From the NCBI GenBank assembly GCA_943788045.1, contig CALSOT010000006.1, positions 930,001 through 994,000 of the forward strand: 64,000 bases of DNA, written 5' to 3'. Positions 1 to 8,210 of the stretch are shown in pieces. Every line of letters starts with the position of its first letter. The stretch's first letter is position 1. A program made the position numbers and the translations under genes. Source of the DNA: an uncultured Polaribacter sp. GTDB taxonomy: Bacteria; Bacteroidota; Bacteroidia; Flavobacteriales; Flavobacteriaceae. The notes beneath the pieces are model-generated. The model saw nothing but the letters and a program-made list of their open reading frames with translations. It searched no databases and was not told the DNA's origin.

Positions 1-753
1 ACTTCAGTAACAAAATTAGTAGGTGCAAAACCACTTTTTTATAATTTAAGTGATGCAACTAATTGGCAACCAGACTTTAAAAATCTGGAGGCACAAGATT
101 TAACAGATGTAAAAATTATGTGGGTAAATTATCCACACATGCCAACAGGCACAGACGCAACTTTAGAAACGTTTCAAAAATTAGTTGCCTTTGGTAAAAA
201 ATACAATATTTTAATTATTAATGACAACCCTTATAGTTTTATTTTAAATGATAAACCCATTAGTATTTTACAAGTAGAAGGAGCAAAAGACATTGCTTTA
301 GAATTAAATTCTTTGAGTAAAACGTTTAATATGGCTGGTTGGCGAGTAGGTATGGTTTTGGGAAATGCAAACTATATAAACGAAATATTAAAAGTAAAAA
401 GTAATATGGATTCTGGTATGTTTTATGGAATTCAAAAAGGAGCAATAGAAGCATTACGATTATCTGATGATTGGTTTTTAGCCCAGAATAAAATATACGA
501 AGAACGCAGAAGCTTAATTTGGCAACTAGCAGATAAGTTAGAAGCCACATATAGTAAAAATGCAACAGGCTTATTTGTTTGGGCAAAAATACCTGAAGGG
601 AAAAAATCTGAAGATATTACAGATTCGGTATTATATGACAATGATATTTTTATCACACCAGGAACCATTTTTGGATCTCAAGGAGAAGGATATATCCGTT
701 TTTCATTATGTGTAGAATCGGAGGTAATTAAAGAAGCAATATCAAGATTATAG
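1..753 (+). CDS. PLP-dependent class I/II aminotransferase (5' truncated by window edge)
   Basis: The frame is open from base 1, so the N-terminal part lies outside the window and the first in-window ATG at 118 is internal. The visible part is the C-terminal two thirds of a fold-type I aminotransferase. It contains the PLP-lysine motif SLSKTFNMAGWRVGM, the NDNPYS segment that contacts the cofactor, and a C-terminal RFSLC segment with the substrate carboxylate-binding arginine. It ends 3 bp before tyrA and lies in an aromatic amino acid operon, so transamination of phenylpyruvate or hydroxyphenylpyruvate (or an aspartate/aromatic aminotransferase role) is the likely job. That specificity is inferred from context. 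The family assignment is firm. Confidence 0.9.
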   Translation, partial: TSVTKLVGAKPLFYNLSDATNWQPDFKNLEAQDLTDVKIMWVNYPHMPTGTDATLETFQKLVAFGKKYNILIINDNPYSFILNDKPISILQVEGAKDIALELNSLSKTFNMAGWRVGMVLGNANYINEILKVKSNMDSGMFYGIQKGAIEALRLSDDWFLAQNKIYEERRSLIWQLADKLEATYSKNATGLFVWAKIPEGKKSEDITDSVLYDNDIFITPGTIFGSQGEGYIRFSLCVESEVIKEAISRL

Positions 754-756
754 TTT

Positions 757-1608
757 ATGAAAAATATATACATGATTGGTGTTGGTTTAATAGGCGGTAG
801 TTTTGCTATCGACATTAAAAAGAATAATCCAGAAGCTGTAATACATGGAATTAGTAGAAAAGATGAAACCTTAAATAAGGCTTTAGAATTAAATCTAATT
901 GATAAAAAAGCAACTTTAGACGATATCGTAGATGCAGACTTAGTAATTGTTTCAATTCCTGTAGATGCAACCGTAAAATTACTACCAACTATTTTAGATA
1001 AAATATCTGATACAGGTTTAGTGGTAGATGCAGGGTCAACAAAAGAAGCAATTTGTAAAGCGGTTGAATATCATCCAAAAAGGAGAAATTTTTTAGCATG
1101 TCACCCTATTGCAGGTACAGAAAAATCTGGCCCAACAGCAGCAATTTCTCAGTTATACGCCGGAAAAACCAATATTATTTGTGAAGTAGAAAAAACAACG
1201 TTTAAACTTCAAGAGAAAGCTTTAAAGCTTTTTGCAGACATTGGGATGCGTATTCGTTATATGGATCCTATTTCTCATGATAAGCATATTGCGTATGTTT
1301 CCCACTTATCTCATATAAGCGCATTTATGTTGGGTAAAACGGTTATCAATAAAGAAAAAAATGAACGCGATATTTTTGATATGGCAGGTTCTGGGTTTGA
1401 ATCAACAGTTCGTTTGGCAAAAAGTTCGCCAGCAATGTGGACACCTATTTTCAAACAAAATAAAGAAAACGTCATAGAAACGTTGGACGAGTATATTAAC
1501 AATCTTCAACAATTTAAAGAGTTGATGATGAAAGACGATTTTACTTCAATTTTTAAAGAAATGGAAAGTACAAATCACATTAAAAAAATATTAAACGGGA
1601 TAAAATAA
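757..1608 (+). CDS. tyrA: Prephenate dehydrogenase
   Basis: This 283-residue protein oxidises and decarboxylates prephenate to 4-hydroxyphenylpyruvate in tyrosine synthesis. It opens with an NAD-binding Rossmann motif GVGLIGGSFA (about residues 8-17). It carries the family blocks DAGSTKEAI and HPIAGTEKSGP, where the histidine and serine contact substrate, and a helical C-terminal dimerisation domain containing ISHDKHIAYVSHLSH. There is no ACT or chorismate mutase domain; the mutase activity is supplied by the next gene. It starts 3 bp after the aminotransferase and ends 21 bp before the DAHP synthase gene, so the three are almost certainly cotranscribed. Confidence 0.95.
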   Translation: MKNIYMIGVGLIGGSFAIDIKKNNPEAVIHGISRKDETLNKALELNLIDKKATLDDIVDADLVIVSIPVDATVKLLPTILDKISDTGLVVDAGSTKEAICKAVEYHPKRRNFLACHPIAGTEKSGPTAAISQLYAGKTNIICEVEKTTFKLQEKALKLFADIGMRIRYMDPISHDKHIAYVSHLSHISAFMLGKTVINKEKNERDIFDMAGSGFESTVRLAKSSPAMWTPIFKQNKENVIETLDEYINNLQQFKELMMKDDFTSIFKEMESTNHIKKILNGIK

Positions 1609-1629
1609 TAATCCAAAAAAAGTAGAAAA

Positions 1630-2712
1630 ATGGAGAATACAAAAGAATTAAGAACATGGTTGGATGATATGAATTTAGATCACCCACTAGTAATAGCAGG
1701 GCCTTGTAGTGCAGAAACCGAAGAACAGGTTTTAAAAATAGCACACGAATTAAAAGATTCTGATGTAAGCTACTTCCGAGCAGGAATTTGGAAACCAAGA
1801 ACTAGACCAGGAATGTTTGAGGGTGTTGGTGAAATTGGTTTAAGATGGTTAAAAAAAGTTAAAGAAGAAACAGGTATGAAAACCTGTACAGAAGTTGCAA
1901 ATGCAGCACATGTAAAATTAGCAATCGAAAACGATGTTGATTTATTGTGGATTGGTGCACGTTCTACAGTGTCGCCTTTTATTATGCAAGAAATTGCGGA
2001 CGCCTTAGCAGGAACAGATAAAATTGTATTAGTAAAAAACCCAGTAAATCCAGATTTAGCTTTATGGTTAGGTGGTATTGAAAGATTATATACTGCAGGA
2101 ATCAAAAATCTTGGAGCAATTCACAGAGGGTTTTCTACCTACGAGAAAACAAAATATAGAAATACACCAGAATGGCAATTAGCCATAGAATTTCAAAATA
2201 AATTTCCAGACTTACCTTTAATCAACGATCCGTCTCATATTACAGGAAACAGAGAAATGATTCAAGAGGTTTCTCAAACAGCTTTAGATTTAAATTTTGA
2301 TGGTCTAATGGTTGAAACTCATTTCGATCCAGCAAACGCGTGGAGTGATGCTGCACAGCAAGTTACACCAACAAAATTAAAGTCCATAATGGAAGATTTA
2401 ACAATCAAGAAATTAACAGATACTGCCGCTAGTTACAGAGAGCCTTTAGAGAGCTTAAGAGCTCAAATTAACGTTGTAGATGATCAATTAATTGATTTGT
2501 TAGGAAAAAGAATGCAAGTTGCGGATAAAATTGGAGGTTTAAAGAAAGAGCAAAACGTTGCTGTTTTGCAGTCTAGACGTTGGAACGAGATTCTTGGAAA
2601 AATGGTTTTAGAAGGTGATGGTAAAGGTTTAAGCGAAGAGTTTATTTTAAAACTGTTCAAAGCAATTCACCAAGAATCGATCAATCATCAAGAAAAGATT
2701 ATTAACGGATAA
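1630..2712 (+). CDS. Bifunctional DAHP synthase / chorismate mutase (type II)
   Basis: This 360-residue fusion catalyses the first step of the shikimate pathway (phosphoenolpyruvate plus erythrose-4-phosphate to DAHP) and the chorismate to prephenate branch step. Residues about 15-265 form the DAHP synthase barrel, with AGPCSAE at 23-29, KPRTRPGMFEGVGE and the metal-site block NDPSHITGNR. Residues about 270-360 form an AroQ-type helical chorismate mutase, seen as LRAQINVVDDQLIDLLGKRM and the downstream QSRRW. Fusion of the two activities is the usual arrangement in Flavobacteriia and probably makes the synthase sensitive to prephenate. It is the last gene of the aromatic operon; a strong terminator follows. 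Confidence 0.95.
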   Translation: MENTKELRTWLDDMNLDHPLVIAGPCSAETEEQVLKIAHELKDSDVSYFRAGIWKPRTRPGMFEGVGEIGLRWLKKVKEETGMKTCTEVANAAHVKLAIENDVDLLWIGARSTVSPFIMQEIADALAGTDKIVLVKNPVNPDLALWLGGIERLYTAGIKNLGAIHRGFSTYEKTKYRNTPEWQLAIEFQNKFPDLPLINDPSHITGNREMIQEVSQTALDLNFDGLMVETHFDPANAWSDAAQQVTPTKLKSIMEDLTIKKLTDTAASYREPLESLRAQINVVDDQLIDLLGKRMQVADKIGGLKKEQNVAVLQSRRWNEILGKMVLEGDGKGLSEEFILKLFKAIHQESINHQEKIING

Positions 2713-2785
2713 TTTTGCGCCTTTACTTTGTGTAAGGCATTAAATCCCTTGCAAAAAGAGTAGTCTCAAAAAAATTAAGTTTTGT

Positions 2786-2827
2786 AAAAAATCCTTCAGG
2801 TTTTAAATACCCTGAAGGATTTTTTTA
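2786..2827 (+). terminator. Rho-independent terminator of the aromatic operon
   Basis: A perfect 10-bp stem ATCCTTCAGG (2791-2800) / CCTGAAGGAT (2811-2820), extended by A/T pairs, with a 10-nt loop, is followed by a T run. It separates the aromatic operon from rsgA. Confidence 0.9.
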
Positions 2828-2917
2828 TTCATTAAAATTTAACAAGTTTCAATTAAATACGAAAATCACTCGAACTGATATTCTGATGTTTACTTAAAAT
2901 TCAGCATCTTTGTACCA

Positions 2918-3883
2918 ATGAAAGGAATCGTTTATAAATCTACAGGAAGTTGGTATCAAGTAAAGTCAGAAGATGGTGAGTTTCATCATTGCCGAATAAA
3001 AGGAAAATTTAGAATTAAGGGCATTAAAAGTACGAATCCAATTGCTGTTGGCGACAAAGTTTTGTTCGATATAGAAAAAACGGGAGATGAAGAAGAGGGT
3101 GTTATAAAAAAGATTTTAGATAGAGATAATTTTATTGCGCGTAAATCTGTAAACCTTTCCAAACAAACACATATTATTGCCTCGAATATTGATCAAGTTT
3201 TTTTATTAATTACGATTAATAATCCACCAACATTTGCAGCCTTTATAGATCGTTTTTTAGTATCTACAAGAGCGTATAGAATAGACACAATTTTAGTTTT
3301 TAATAAGATAGATTCTTATGAATTAGAGGAACGCGCAGAAGTTTTATATTTAAAAGATATTTATGAAGCAATAGGTTACAGATGTCTTGAGGTTTCCGCA
3401 ACTAATAATACTAATATCGATAAAGTTAAAGAATTAATGATTGGTAAAACATCTATGTTTGTTGGTCATTCAGGAGTTGGTAAATCTACGTTGGTAAACG
3501 CGATAGAACCTTCTTTAAACTTAAAAACAAAGGAGATTTCTGGTCAGCATAAACAAGGTAAACACACGACAACATTTGCAGAAATGTTCGATTTAAGTTT
3601 CGATGCACAAATTATAGACACACCAGGTATAAAGGGTTTTGGCGTTGTTGATATGGATAAATACGAATTAGGAGATTATTTTCCAGAATTTTTTGCCCTA
3701 AAACAAGATTGTAAGTTTAATAATTGTATCCATACAAAAGAGCCTCATTGTGCAGTAAAGAAGGCTTTAGAAGAAGATAGAATTTCTTGGTCTCGTTATA
3801 AAAGCTACCTTCAAATTTTAAATGGTGAAGAGGAAAAAGAACATTTTAGAACAGATATTTGGGATGAAGAAGAAAACCAATAG
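2918..3883 (+). CDS. rsgA: Ribosome small subunit-dependent GTPase A
   Basis: This 321-residue circularly permuted GTPase helps late 30S subunit maturation. The order of motifs shows the permutation: an N-terminal OB-fold (about 1-75), then G4 NKID at 129-132, G5 in VSAT, G1 GHSGVGKST at 183-191 and G3 DTPG at 234-237. A C-terminal zinc knuckle follows with Cys265, Cys270, His272 and Cys278. Every residue expected for activity is present. It sits after a terminator and 3 bp before dtd, heading a small translation-quality operon. The start ATG closely follows ATCTTTGTACC, which resembles a -7 TAnnTTTG box, so the leader is probably very short. Confidence 0.96.
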   Translation: MKGIVYKSTGSWYQVKSEDGEFHHCRIKGKFRIKGIKSTNPIAVGDKVLFDIEKTGDEEEGVIKKILDRDNFIARKSVNLSKQTHIIASNIDQVFLLITINNPPTFAAFIDRFLVSTRAYRIDTILVFNKIDSYELEERAEVLYLKDIYEAIGYRCLEVSATNNTNIDKVKELMIGKTSMFVGHSGVGKSTLVNAIEPSLNLKTKEISGQHKQGKHTTTFAEMFDLSFDAQIIDTPGIKGFGVVDMDKYELGDYFPEFFALKQDCKFNNCIHTKEPHCAVKKALEEDRISWSRYKSYLQILNGEEEKEHFRTDIWDEEENQ

Positions 3884-3886
3884 TTT

Positions 3887-4339
3887 ATGAAAGTTATTAT
3901 TCAAAGGGTTTCTAAAGCGAGTGTTACCATTAATGAGGTAAAGGTAGCGTCTATTAAAAAAGGGCTTTTAATTCTTTTAGGAATTACAAATGAAGATAAC
4001 CAAGAAGATGTTAATTGGTTAGTTCGTAAAATTATAAATCTTCGCATTTTTAATGATGAAGATGGTGTCATGAATCATTCACTTATTGATGTTGATGGAA
4101 ACGCAATTGTCGTAAGTCAGTTTACATTACATGCATCCACCAAAAAAGGAAATCGACCCAGTTATACAAAAGCGGCAAAACCAGAAATAGCGATTCCTCT
4201 GTATCATAATTTTCTAAAAACATTAGAAACGGCTTTAGGTAAAACATTACAAACTGGTCAATTTGGTGCAGATATGAAAGTAGAATTGTTAAATGATGGA
4301 CCGGTAACTATTACTATAGATTCAAAAAATAAAGAGTAG
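3887..4339 (+). CDS. dtd: D-aminoacyl-tRNA deacylase
   Basis: This 150-residue enzyme hydrolyses D-amino acids (and glycine) misattached to tRNA and acts as a cytosolic homodimer. It begins MKVIIQRVSKASVTI and contains the active-site block SQFTLHA (77-83) with its catalytic-pocket Thr80. The C-terminal cross-subunit motif is GPVTI (138-142), where the Gly-cisPro pair gives chiral selectivity. The length is normal for the family. It begins 3 bp after rsgA and ends 5 bp before the TatD-family gene, consistent with one transcript. Confidence 0.96.
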   Translation: MKVIIQRVSKASVTINEVKVASIKKGLLILLGITNEDNQEDVNWLVRKIINLRIFNDEDGVMNHSLIDVDGNAIVVSQFTLHASTKKGNRPSYTKAAKPEIAIPLYHNFLKTLETALGKTLQTGQFGADMKVELLNDGPVTITIDSKNKE

Positions 4340-4344
4340 CTATT

Positions 4345-4983
4345 ATGTTTTTTGATGTACATACACATAAAAAATATTTATTTGAAAATATTTTTTCGAT
4401 TGAAAACAAATACCCAAAAGATTTAGAATTTACCAATCCTTTTTCAATAGGTATTCACCCTTGGTTTATCAAATTAGAGAATATTGAAAAAGAACTTTTA
4501 ATTATTGAAAGAAAATTAAAAAATAAAAATTGCTTCGCTATAGGAGAATGTGGTTTAGATAAAATTTCGTTAATAGATTTCGAACTTCAAAAAGAGGTTT
4601 TTAAGAAGCAAATTCAGCTTTCAGAGAAATATAAAAAACCTTTAATTATTCATTGTGTAAAAGCGCATCAAGAGCTTATTGAAATAAAAAAGGAGTTGAT
4701 GCCTACACAAGTTTGGATTGTTCATGGTTTCAATAAAAATTTTCAAGTTGCAGATAGTTTAATTAAACACGGAATTACATTGTCTTTAGGATCTGCGATT
4801 TTAAATAATAAAAAATTACAAGAAGTTGTTTCTAATATTGATATTTCATCAATTTTATTAGAAACAGATGATGCAAATATTGATATTAAAGAAGTGTATC
4901 AAAAAATATCAGAATTAAAAAAGATTACAGTTGAAGAGCTTCAACAAAATATAAAACAGAATTTTAAAAGTATTTTTAAGTAA
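4345..4983 (+). CDS. TatD-family metal-dependent hydrolase
   Basis: This 212-residue protein is shorter than typical TatD (about 260). It has the metal-binding HTH motif (FFDVHTHKK, residues 2-10), GIHPWF, the glutamate-containing AIGECGLD block, and IIHCVKAHQE, then LLETDDAN near the C-terminus. These place it in the amidohydrolase-like TatD family of DNases and deoxyribonucleases. The compact length and the divergent C-terminus fit a Bacteroidetes-specific subgroup of unknown substrate. The stop codon TAA overlaps the ATG of tcdA by one base, suggesting translational coupling. Confidence 0.88.
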   Translation: MFFDVHTHKKYLFENIFSIENKYPKDLEFTNPFSIGIHPWFIKLENIEKELLIIERKLKNKNCFAIGECGLDKISLIDFELQKEVFKKQIQLSEKYKKPLIIHCVKAHQELIEIKKELMPTQVWIVHGFNKNFQVADSLIKHGITLSLGSAILNNKKLQEVVSNIDISSILLETDDANIDIKEVYQKISELKKITVEELQQNIKQNFKSIFK

Positions 4984-5696
4984 TGAGTTGGTTAGAGCGT
5001 ACAGAGTTGTTAGTGCAAAAAGAAGGTTTGGAAAAATTAAAAAAAGCGAATGTTTTAATCGTTGGTTTGGGCGGTGTTGGTTCTTATGCAGCAGAATTTA
5101 TAGCAAGATCTGGTATTAATAAAATGACAATTGTAGATGGGGATGTTTTTGATGAAACTAATAAAAACAGACAATTACCTGCATTAGATTCTACTATTGG
5201 AGTGTCTAAAACAACTGTTTTGGCAGCACGTATTAGAGATATTAATAAAGATATTGAGTTAACCGTTTTAGAAGAGTTTTTGTCGCCAGAAAGAGCGTAT
5301 GAAATTGTTTCTAAAGATTTTGATTATGTCTTAGATTGTATAGATTCAATTACGCCAAAAGTAAATTTGATTGTTGCCGCTAGGAGAAAGAAAGTGAAAA
5401 TTATCTCTTCGATGGGAGCAGGTGGTAAATTAGATGCTACTAAAATTAGGGTAAAAGATATTTCTAAAACTAAAAACTGCACCATGGCAAGAGTTTTACG
5501 AAAACGTTTAAAAGAGCGCAAAGTAGATAAGGGTGTAAAGGCGGTATATTCAGAAGAGATTCAGATTGCAACAAGTGTAAAAAAAACAGATGGTACAAAT
5601 TTTAAGAAATCTTATTACGGCACAATTAGTTATATGCCAGCAGCGTTTGGTTTACAAGCAGCTGCTCATGCCATTAATCATATTATAAAAAAGTAG
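4983..5696 (+). CDS. tcdA: tRNA threonylcarbamoyladenosine dehydratase
   Basis: This 237-residue E1-like (ThiF/MoeB superfamily) protein cyclises t6A37 of tRNA to ct6A using ATP. The dinucleotide-binding motif GLGGVGSYAAE begins at residue 28. An acidic strand end (TIVDGDVFD) follows, with the adenylation segment NRQLPA and LDCIDSITPKVNL. It lacks the C-terminal Ubl-binding extension of MoeB, which agrees with TcdA. The ATG lies inside the stop of the preceding tatD gene (TAATG). It closes the rsgA-dtd-tatD cluster, most of whose members act on tRNA or ribosomes. Confidence 0.92.
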   Translation: MSWLERTELLVQKEGLEKLKKANVLIVGLGGVGSYAAEFIARSGINKMTIVDGDVFDETNKNRQLPALDSTIGVSKTTVLAARIRDINKDIELTVLEEFLSPERAYEIVSKDFDYVLDCIDSITPKVNLIVAARRKKVKIISSMGAGGKLDATKIRVKDISKTKNCTMARVLRKRLKERKVDKGVKAVYSEEIQIATSVKKTDGTNFKKSYYGTISYMPAAFGLQAAAHAINHIIKK

Positions 5697-5722
5697 AATT
5701 TATTTTCCAAGGAAAATAAATT
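5697..5722 (+). repeat. Perfect 12-bp inverted repeat with 2-nt centre
   Basis: AATTTATTTTCC (5697-5708) is the exact reverse complement of GGAAAATAAATT (5711-5722), separated only by AA. It begins immediately after the tcdA stop. It could terminate the tcdA transcript or act as an operator in front of the YceI gene. There is no proper T run. A related half-site GGAAAATAAA recurs at about 5740, which favours a protein-binding role. Confidence 0.7.
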
Positions 5723-5776
5723 GTTTGTATATTCGCCATGGAAAATAAAAAACCACTAATTTAATTTATTAAAAAA

Positions 5777-6415
5777 ATGAAGAAAATAATTTTATCATTA
5801 ATAGTAGTTGCATCAGTTTTAACTGCTTGTAAAGAAAATAAAAAAGAGAAAGTAGAAGTTAAGGAAGCTGTAAAAGTAAAGGCTGCTATTTCTGAGGTAA
5901 ATAATGTTGATACTGCCTTATCAGTTCTAAATTGGAAAGGAACAAAACCAGGCGGAGCTCATGATGGAACTGTAGCTTTACAAAGTGGAGTTTTATCAAT
6001 TGAAAACGGAAGCTTAAAAGGTGGTGAGTTTGTAATAGATATGAATACTATTACAAATTTAGATTTGAAAGGGAGTAAAGGTGCAGGTAAAATTGAAGAG
6101 CACTTAAAAAATGCTGATTTCTTTGATGTAGCTGTTTATCCAACTTCACAATTTGTAATTACTAAAGTAGAAGATGTCGATGGAAAGTTAGCTGTAACAG
6201 GAAATTTACAAATTAAAGATGTTACCAAAAGCATTACAATTCCTGCAACAATTTCTGTAGACGCCGGTGTTACAACTTTTACAAGTGATGTTTTTAATGT
6301 TGATAGAGCAGATTTTAATGTAAAATATGCTTCTAAAAGATGGATTGAAGGCTTAAAAGACAAATTTATAGATGATATTATAGAATTCTCTTTTGTTGTT
6401 AAAACGAAAGCATAA
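5777..6415 (+). CDS. YceI-family lipoprotein
   Basis: This 212-residue protein has a lipoprotein signal (hydrophobic stretch then VLTAC, lipidated Cys18). A Lys/Glu-rich linker follows, then a YceI lipocalin-like beta-barrel from about residue 45. Recognisable YceI features are the LNWKGTKPGG start, LKNADFFDVAVYPTSQF and the NVDRADFNVKY segment near the end. Family members bind long lipids or polyisoprenoids in the periplasm; the ligand here is unknown. It stands alone between an inverted repeat upstream and a terminator downstream. Confidence 0.9.
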   Translation: MKKIILSLIVVASVLTACKENKKEKVEVKEAVKVKAAISEVNNVDTALSVLNWKGTKPGGAHDGTVALQSGVLSIENGSLKGGEFVIDMNTITNLDLKGSKGAGKIEEHLKNADFFDVAVYPTSQFVITKVEDVDGKLAVTGNLQIKDVTKSITIPATISVDAGVTTFTSDVFNVDRADFNVKYASKRWIEGLKDKFIDDIIEFSFVVKTKA

Positions 6416-6440
6416 TACAGACCTATTTAGATTCAATTTA

Positions 6441-6475
6441 GAGGCTAGAAAACATTTGTTTTTTAGCCTTTTTTT
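6441..6475 (+). terminator. Terminator after YceI gene
   Basis: The stem AGGCTAGAAAAC (6442-6453) pairs with GTTTTTTAGCCT (6458-6469), with one G-T wobble and a 4-nt loop, and is followed by seven T residues. Confidence 0.88.
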
Positions 6476-6725
6476 ATGCTCTTTTTTAATTTTTATATAC
6501 TAATAAAATTAAAGACGCATCTATTTTCATCATTTATATCGATTAAATCATGATTTTTATCAACAGAAATAATTTAATCTGCTGCGGCACTATTGTCTAG
6601 TAAAGAAAGAAAATCGATAGTTTTTGACTCAGAAAAAAAGAGATTGGTAAACCACTTTTCCGTTTTTTAGAACTTGTATAATACCTGCTAAAATCGTAAC
6701 ATTACAAAACAAAATTTAACCATAT
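6476..6725. other. Non-coding stretch before the NhaC gene
   Basis: The whole gap between the YceI gene and the antiporter is about 310 bp. Apart from the YceI terminator I see no open frame, no clear repeat and no convincing TAnnTTTG box. The promoter of the antiporter must lie here but cannot be pinned down. Confidence 0.5.
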
Positions 6726-8198
6726 ATGGAAGGTAATAATTCATCAAAAAATATAGAAGTAATTAAGAATAAAGAGTTGAATATTTGGGAAGCCTTAATT
6801 CCTGTATTTGCTCTAGTTGCAATGTTATTTTACAATGTTTTTTTTGTATACGGTGACGATGCTCTTAGTGGTAGTAATCAATTTATTTTAGTGATGGGCG
6901 CTGCAGTTGCTGCTATTATTGGTTTTAGAAATAAGGTTTCTTACCAAAAAATGATGGATGAGGTTGCAGAAAATATAAAATCAACATCAGGAGCAATTTT
7001 AATTTTATTAATGGTAGGTGCTTTGGCAGGAACTTGGTTGATCAGTGGTATTATTCCGTCTATGATTTACTACGGATTACAAATTCTAAATCCAACTATA
7101 TTTTTAGCAGCGTCTGTAGTAATTTGTGCTATTATTTCTATTGCTACAGGTAGTTCTTGGACAACTTCAGCCACAGTTGGTATTGCGTTAATTGGTATTG
7201 GAAATACATTAGGGATTTCTGCAGGGATGACCGCTGGAGCTGTATTATCAGGGGCTTATTTTGGAGATAAAATGTCTCCACTTTCTGATACTACAAATTT
7301 GGCACCAACAATGGCAGGAGGTGAGTTATTTGCTCATATCAAATACATGTCTATTACTACAATTCCTACAATTTTAGTAACTTTATTAGCATTTGTAATT
7401 ATTGGTTTTTCGATAGAAACAACGGGTTCTCCTGATGTTTCAGATAAGTTAGCAGCTATTGATGATGCATTTAACATATCTCCTTGGTTATTTGTTGTAC
7501 CAGCTATTGTAATTTTTTTAATCGTTAAGAAAACGCCACCATTAATTGCATTGTTAGCAGGAACATTATTAGCAGGAGTCGCTGCAATTATAGCACAACC
7601 AGAAATTGTTCTGAATGTTGCGGGTGAAACAGAATTAACTGCTAATTCTGCTTACAAAGGAGTTATGAATGCTATTACAACAGATTCTGCCGTAGTTACA
7701 AAAAGTAAAGAATTAAACGATTTATTTACTTCTGGTGGAATGAATGGAATGTTAGGTACAATTTGGTTGATTATTTGTGCAATGGTTTTTGGCGGTGTGA
7801 TGGATGCTATTGGTGCTTTGTCAAGAATTAGTGGAGCTTTACTTAGTTTAGCATCTTCTGTTTTTGGCTTGTTTGCAAGTACCGTTGCAAGTTGTTTGGC
7901 GTTAAATGTAACAGCTTCTGACCAATATTTAGCGATTGTTGTTCCTGGTAAAATGTTTAAAAAAGCTTATGAAGACAAAGGTTTAGCCCCAGAAAACTTA
8001 AGTAGAACTTTAGAAGATTCGGGTACAGTAACTTCGGTTTTAATTCCTTGGAACACTTGTGGAGCTTATCAATCTGGAGTTTTAGGTGTAGGTGTTGGCG
8101 AGTATTTTGTATATGCTATTTTTAACTGGCTAAGTCCATTTACAACATTACTTTTTGCTGCGTTAAATATAAAAATTAAACAGTTGATAAAGAAATAA
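6726..8198 (+). CDS. nhaC: Na+/H+ antiporter, NhaC family
   Basis: This 490-residue inner-membrane protein has about a dozen hydrophobic segments. Family signatures include ATGSSWTTSATVGIALIGIG, GAYFGDKMSPLSDTTNLA and, near the end, EDSGTVTSVLIPWNTCGAYQ. NhaC-type transporters expel sodium in exchange for protons. In this genome it complements the Nqr sodium pump 14 kb downstream, so both act on the sodium gradient. It is monocistronic and its stop lies only 12 bp from the stop of the convergent porin gene, with no terminator visible between them. Confidence 0.9.
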   Translation: MEGNNSSKNIEVIKNKELNIWEALIPVFALVAMLFYNVFFVYGDDALSGSNQFILVMGAAVAAIIGFRNKVSYQKMMDEVAENIKSTSGAILILLMVGALAGTWLISGIIPSMIYYGLQILNPTIFLAASVVICAIISIATGSSWTTSATVGIALIGIGNTLGISAGMTAGAVLSGAYFGDKMSPLSDTTNLAPTMAGGELFAHIKYMSITTIPTILVTLLAFVIIGFSIETTGSPDVSDKLAAIDDAFNISPWLFVVPAIVIFLIVKKTPPLIALLAGTLLAGVAAIIAQPEIVLNVAGETELTANSAYKGVMNAITTDSAVVTKSKELNDLFTSGGMNGMLGTIWLIICAMVFGGVMDAIGALSRISGALLSLASSVFGLFASTVASCLALNVTASDQYLAIVVPGKMFKKAYEDKGLAPENLSRTLEDSGTVTSVLIPWNTCGAYQSGVLGVGVGEYFVYAIFNWLSPFTTLLFAALNIKIKQLIKK

Positions 8199-8210
8199 GG
8201 CTAACTAGAA

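Noticed and set aside
326..586. Short minus-strand frames within conserved genes (also 1311-1502, 1770-2105, 25264-25572)
   Set aside because: They are opposite well-supported enzymes and have no features of their own.
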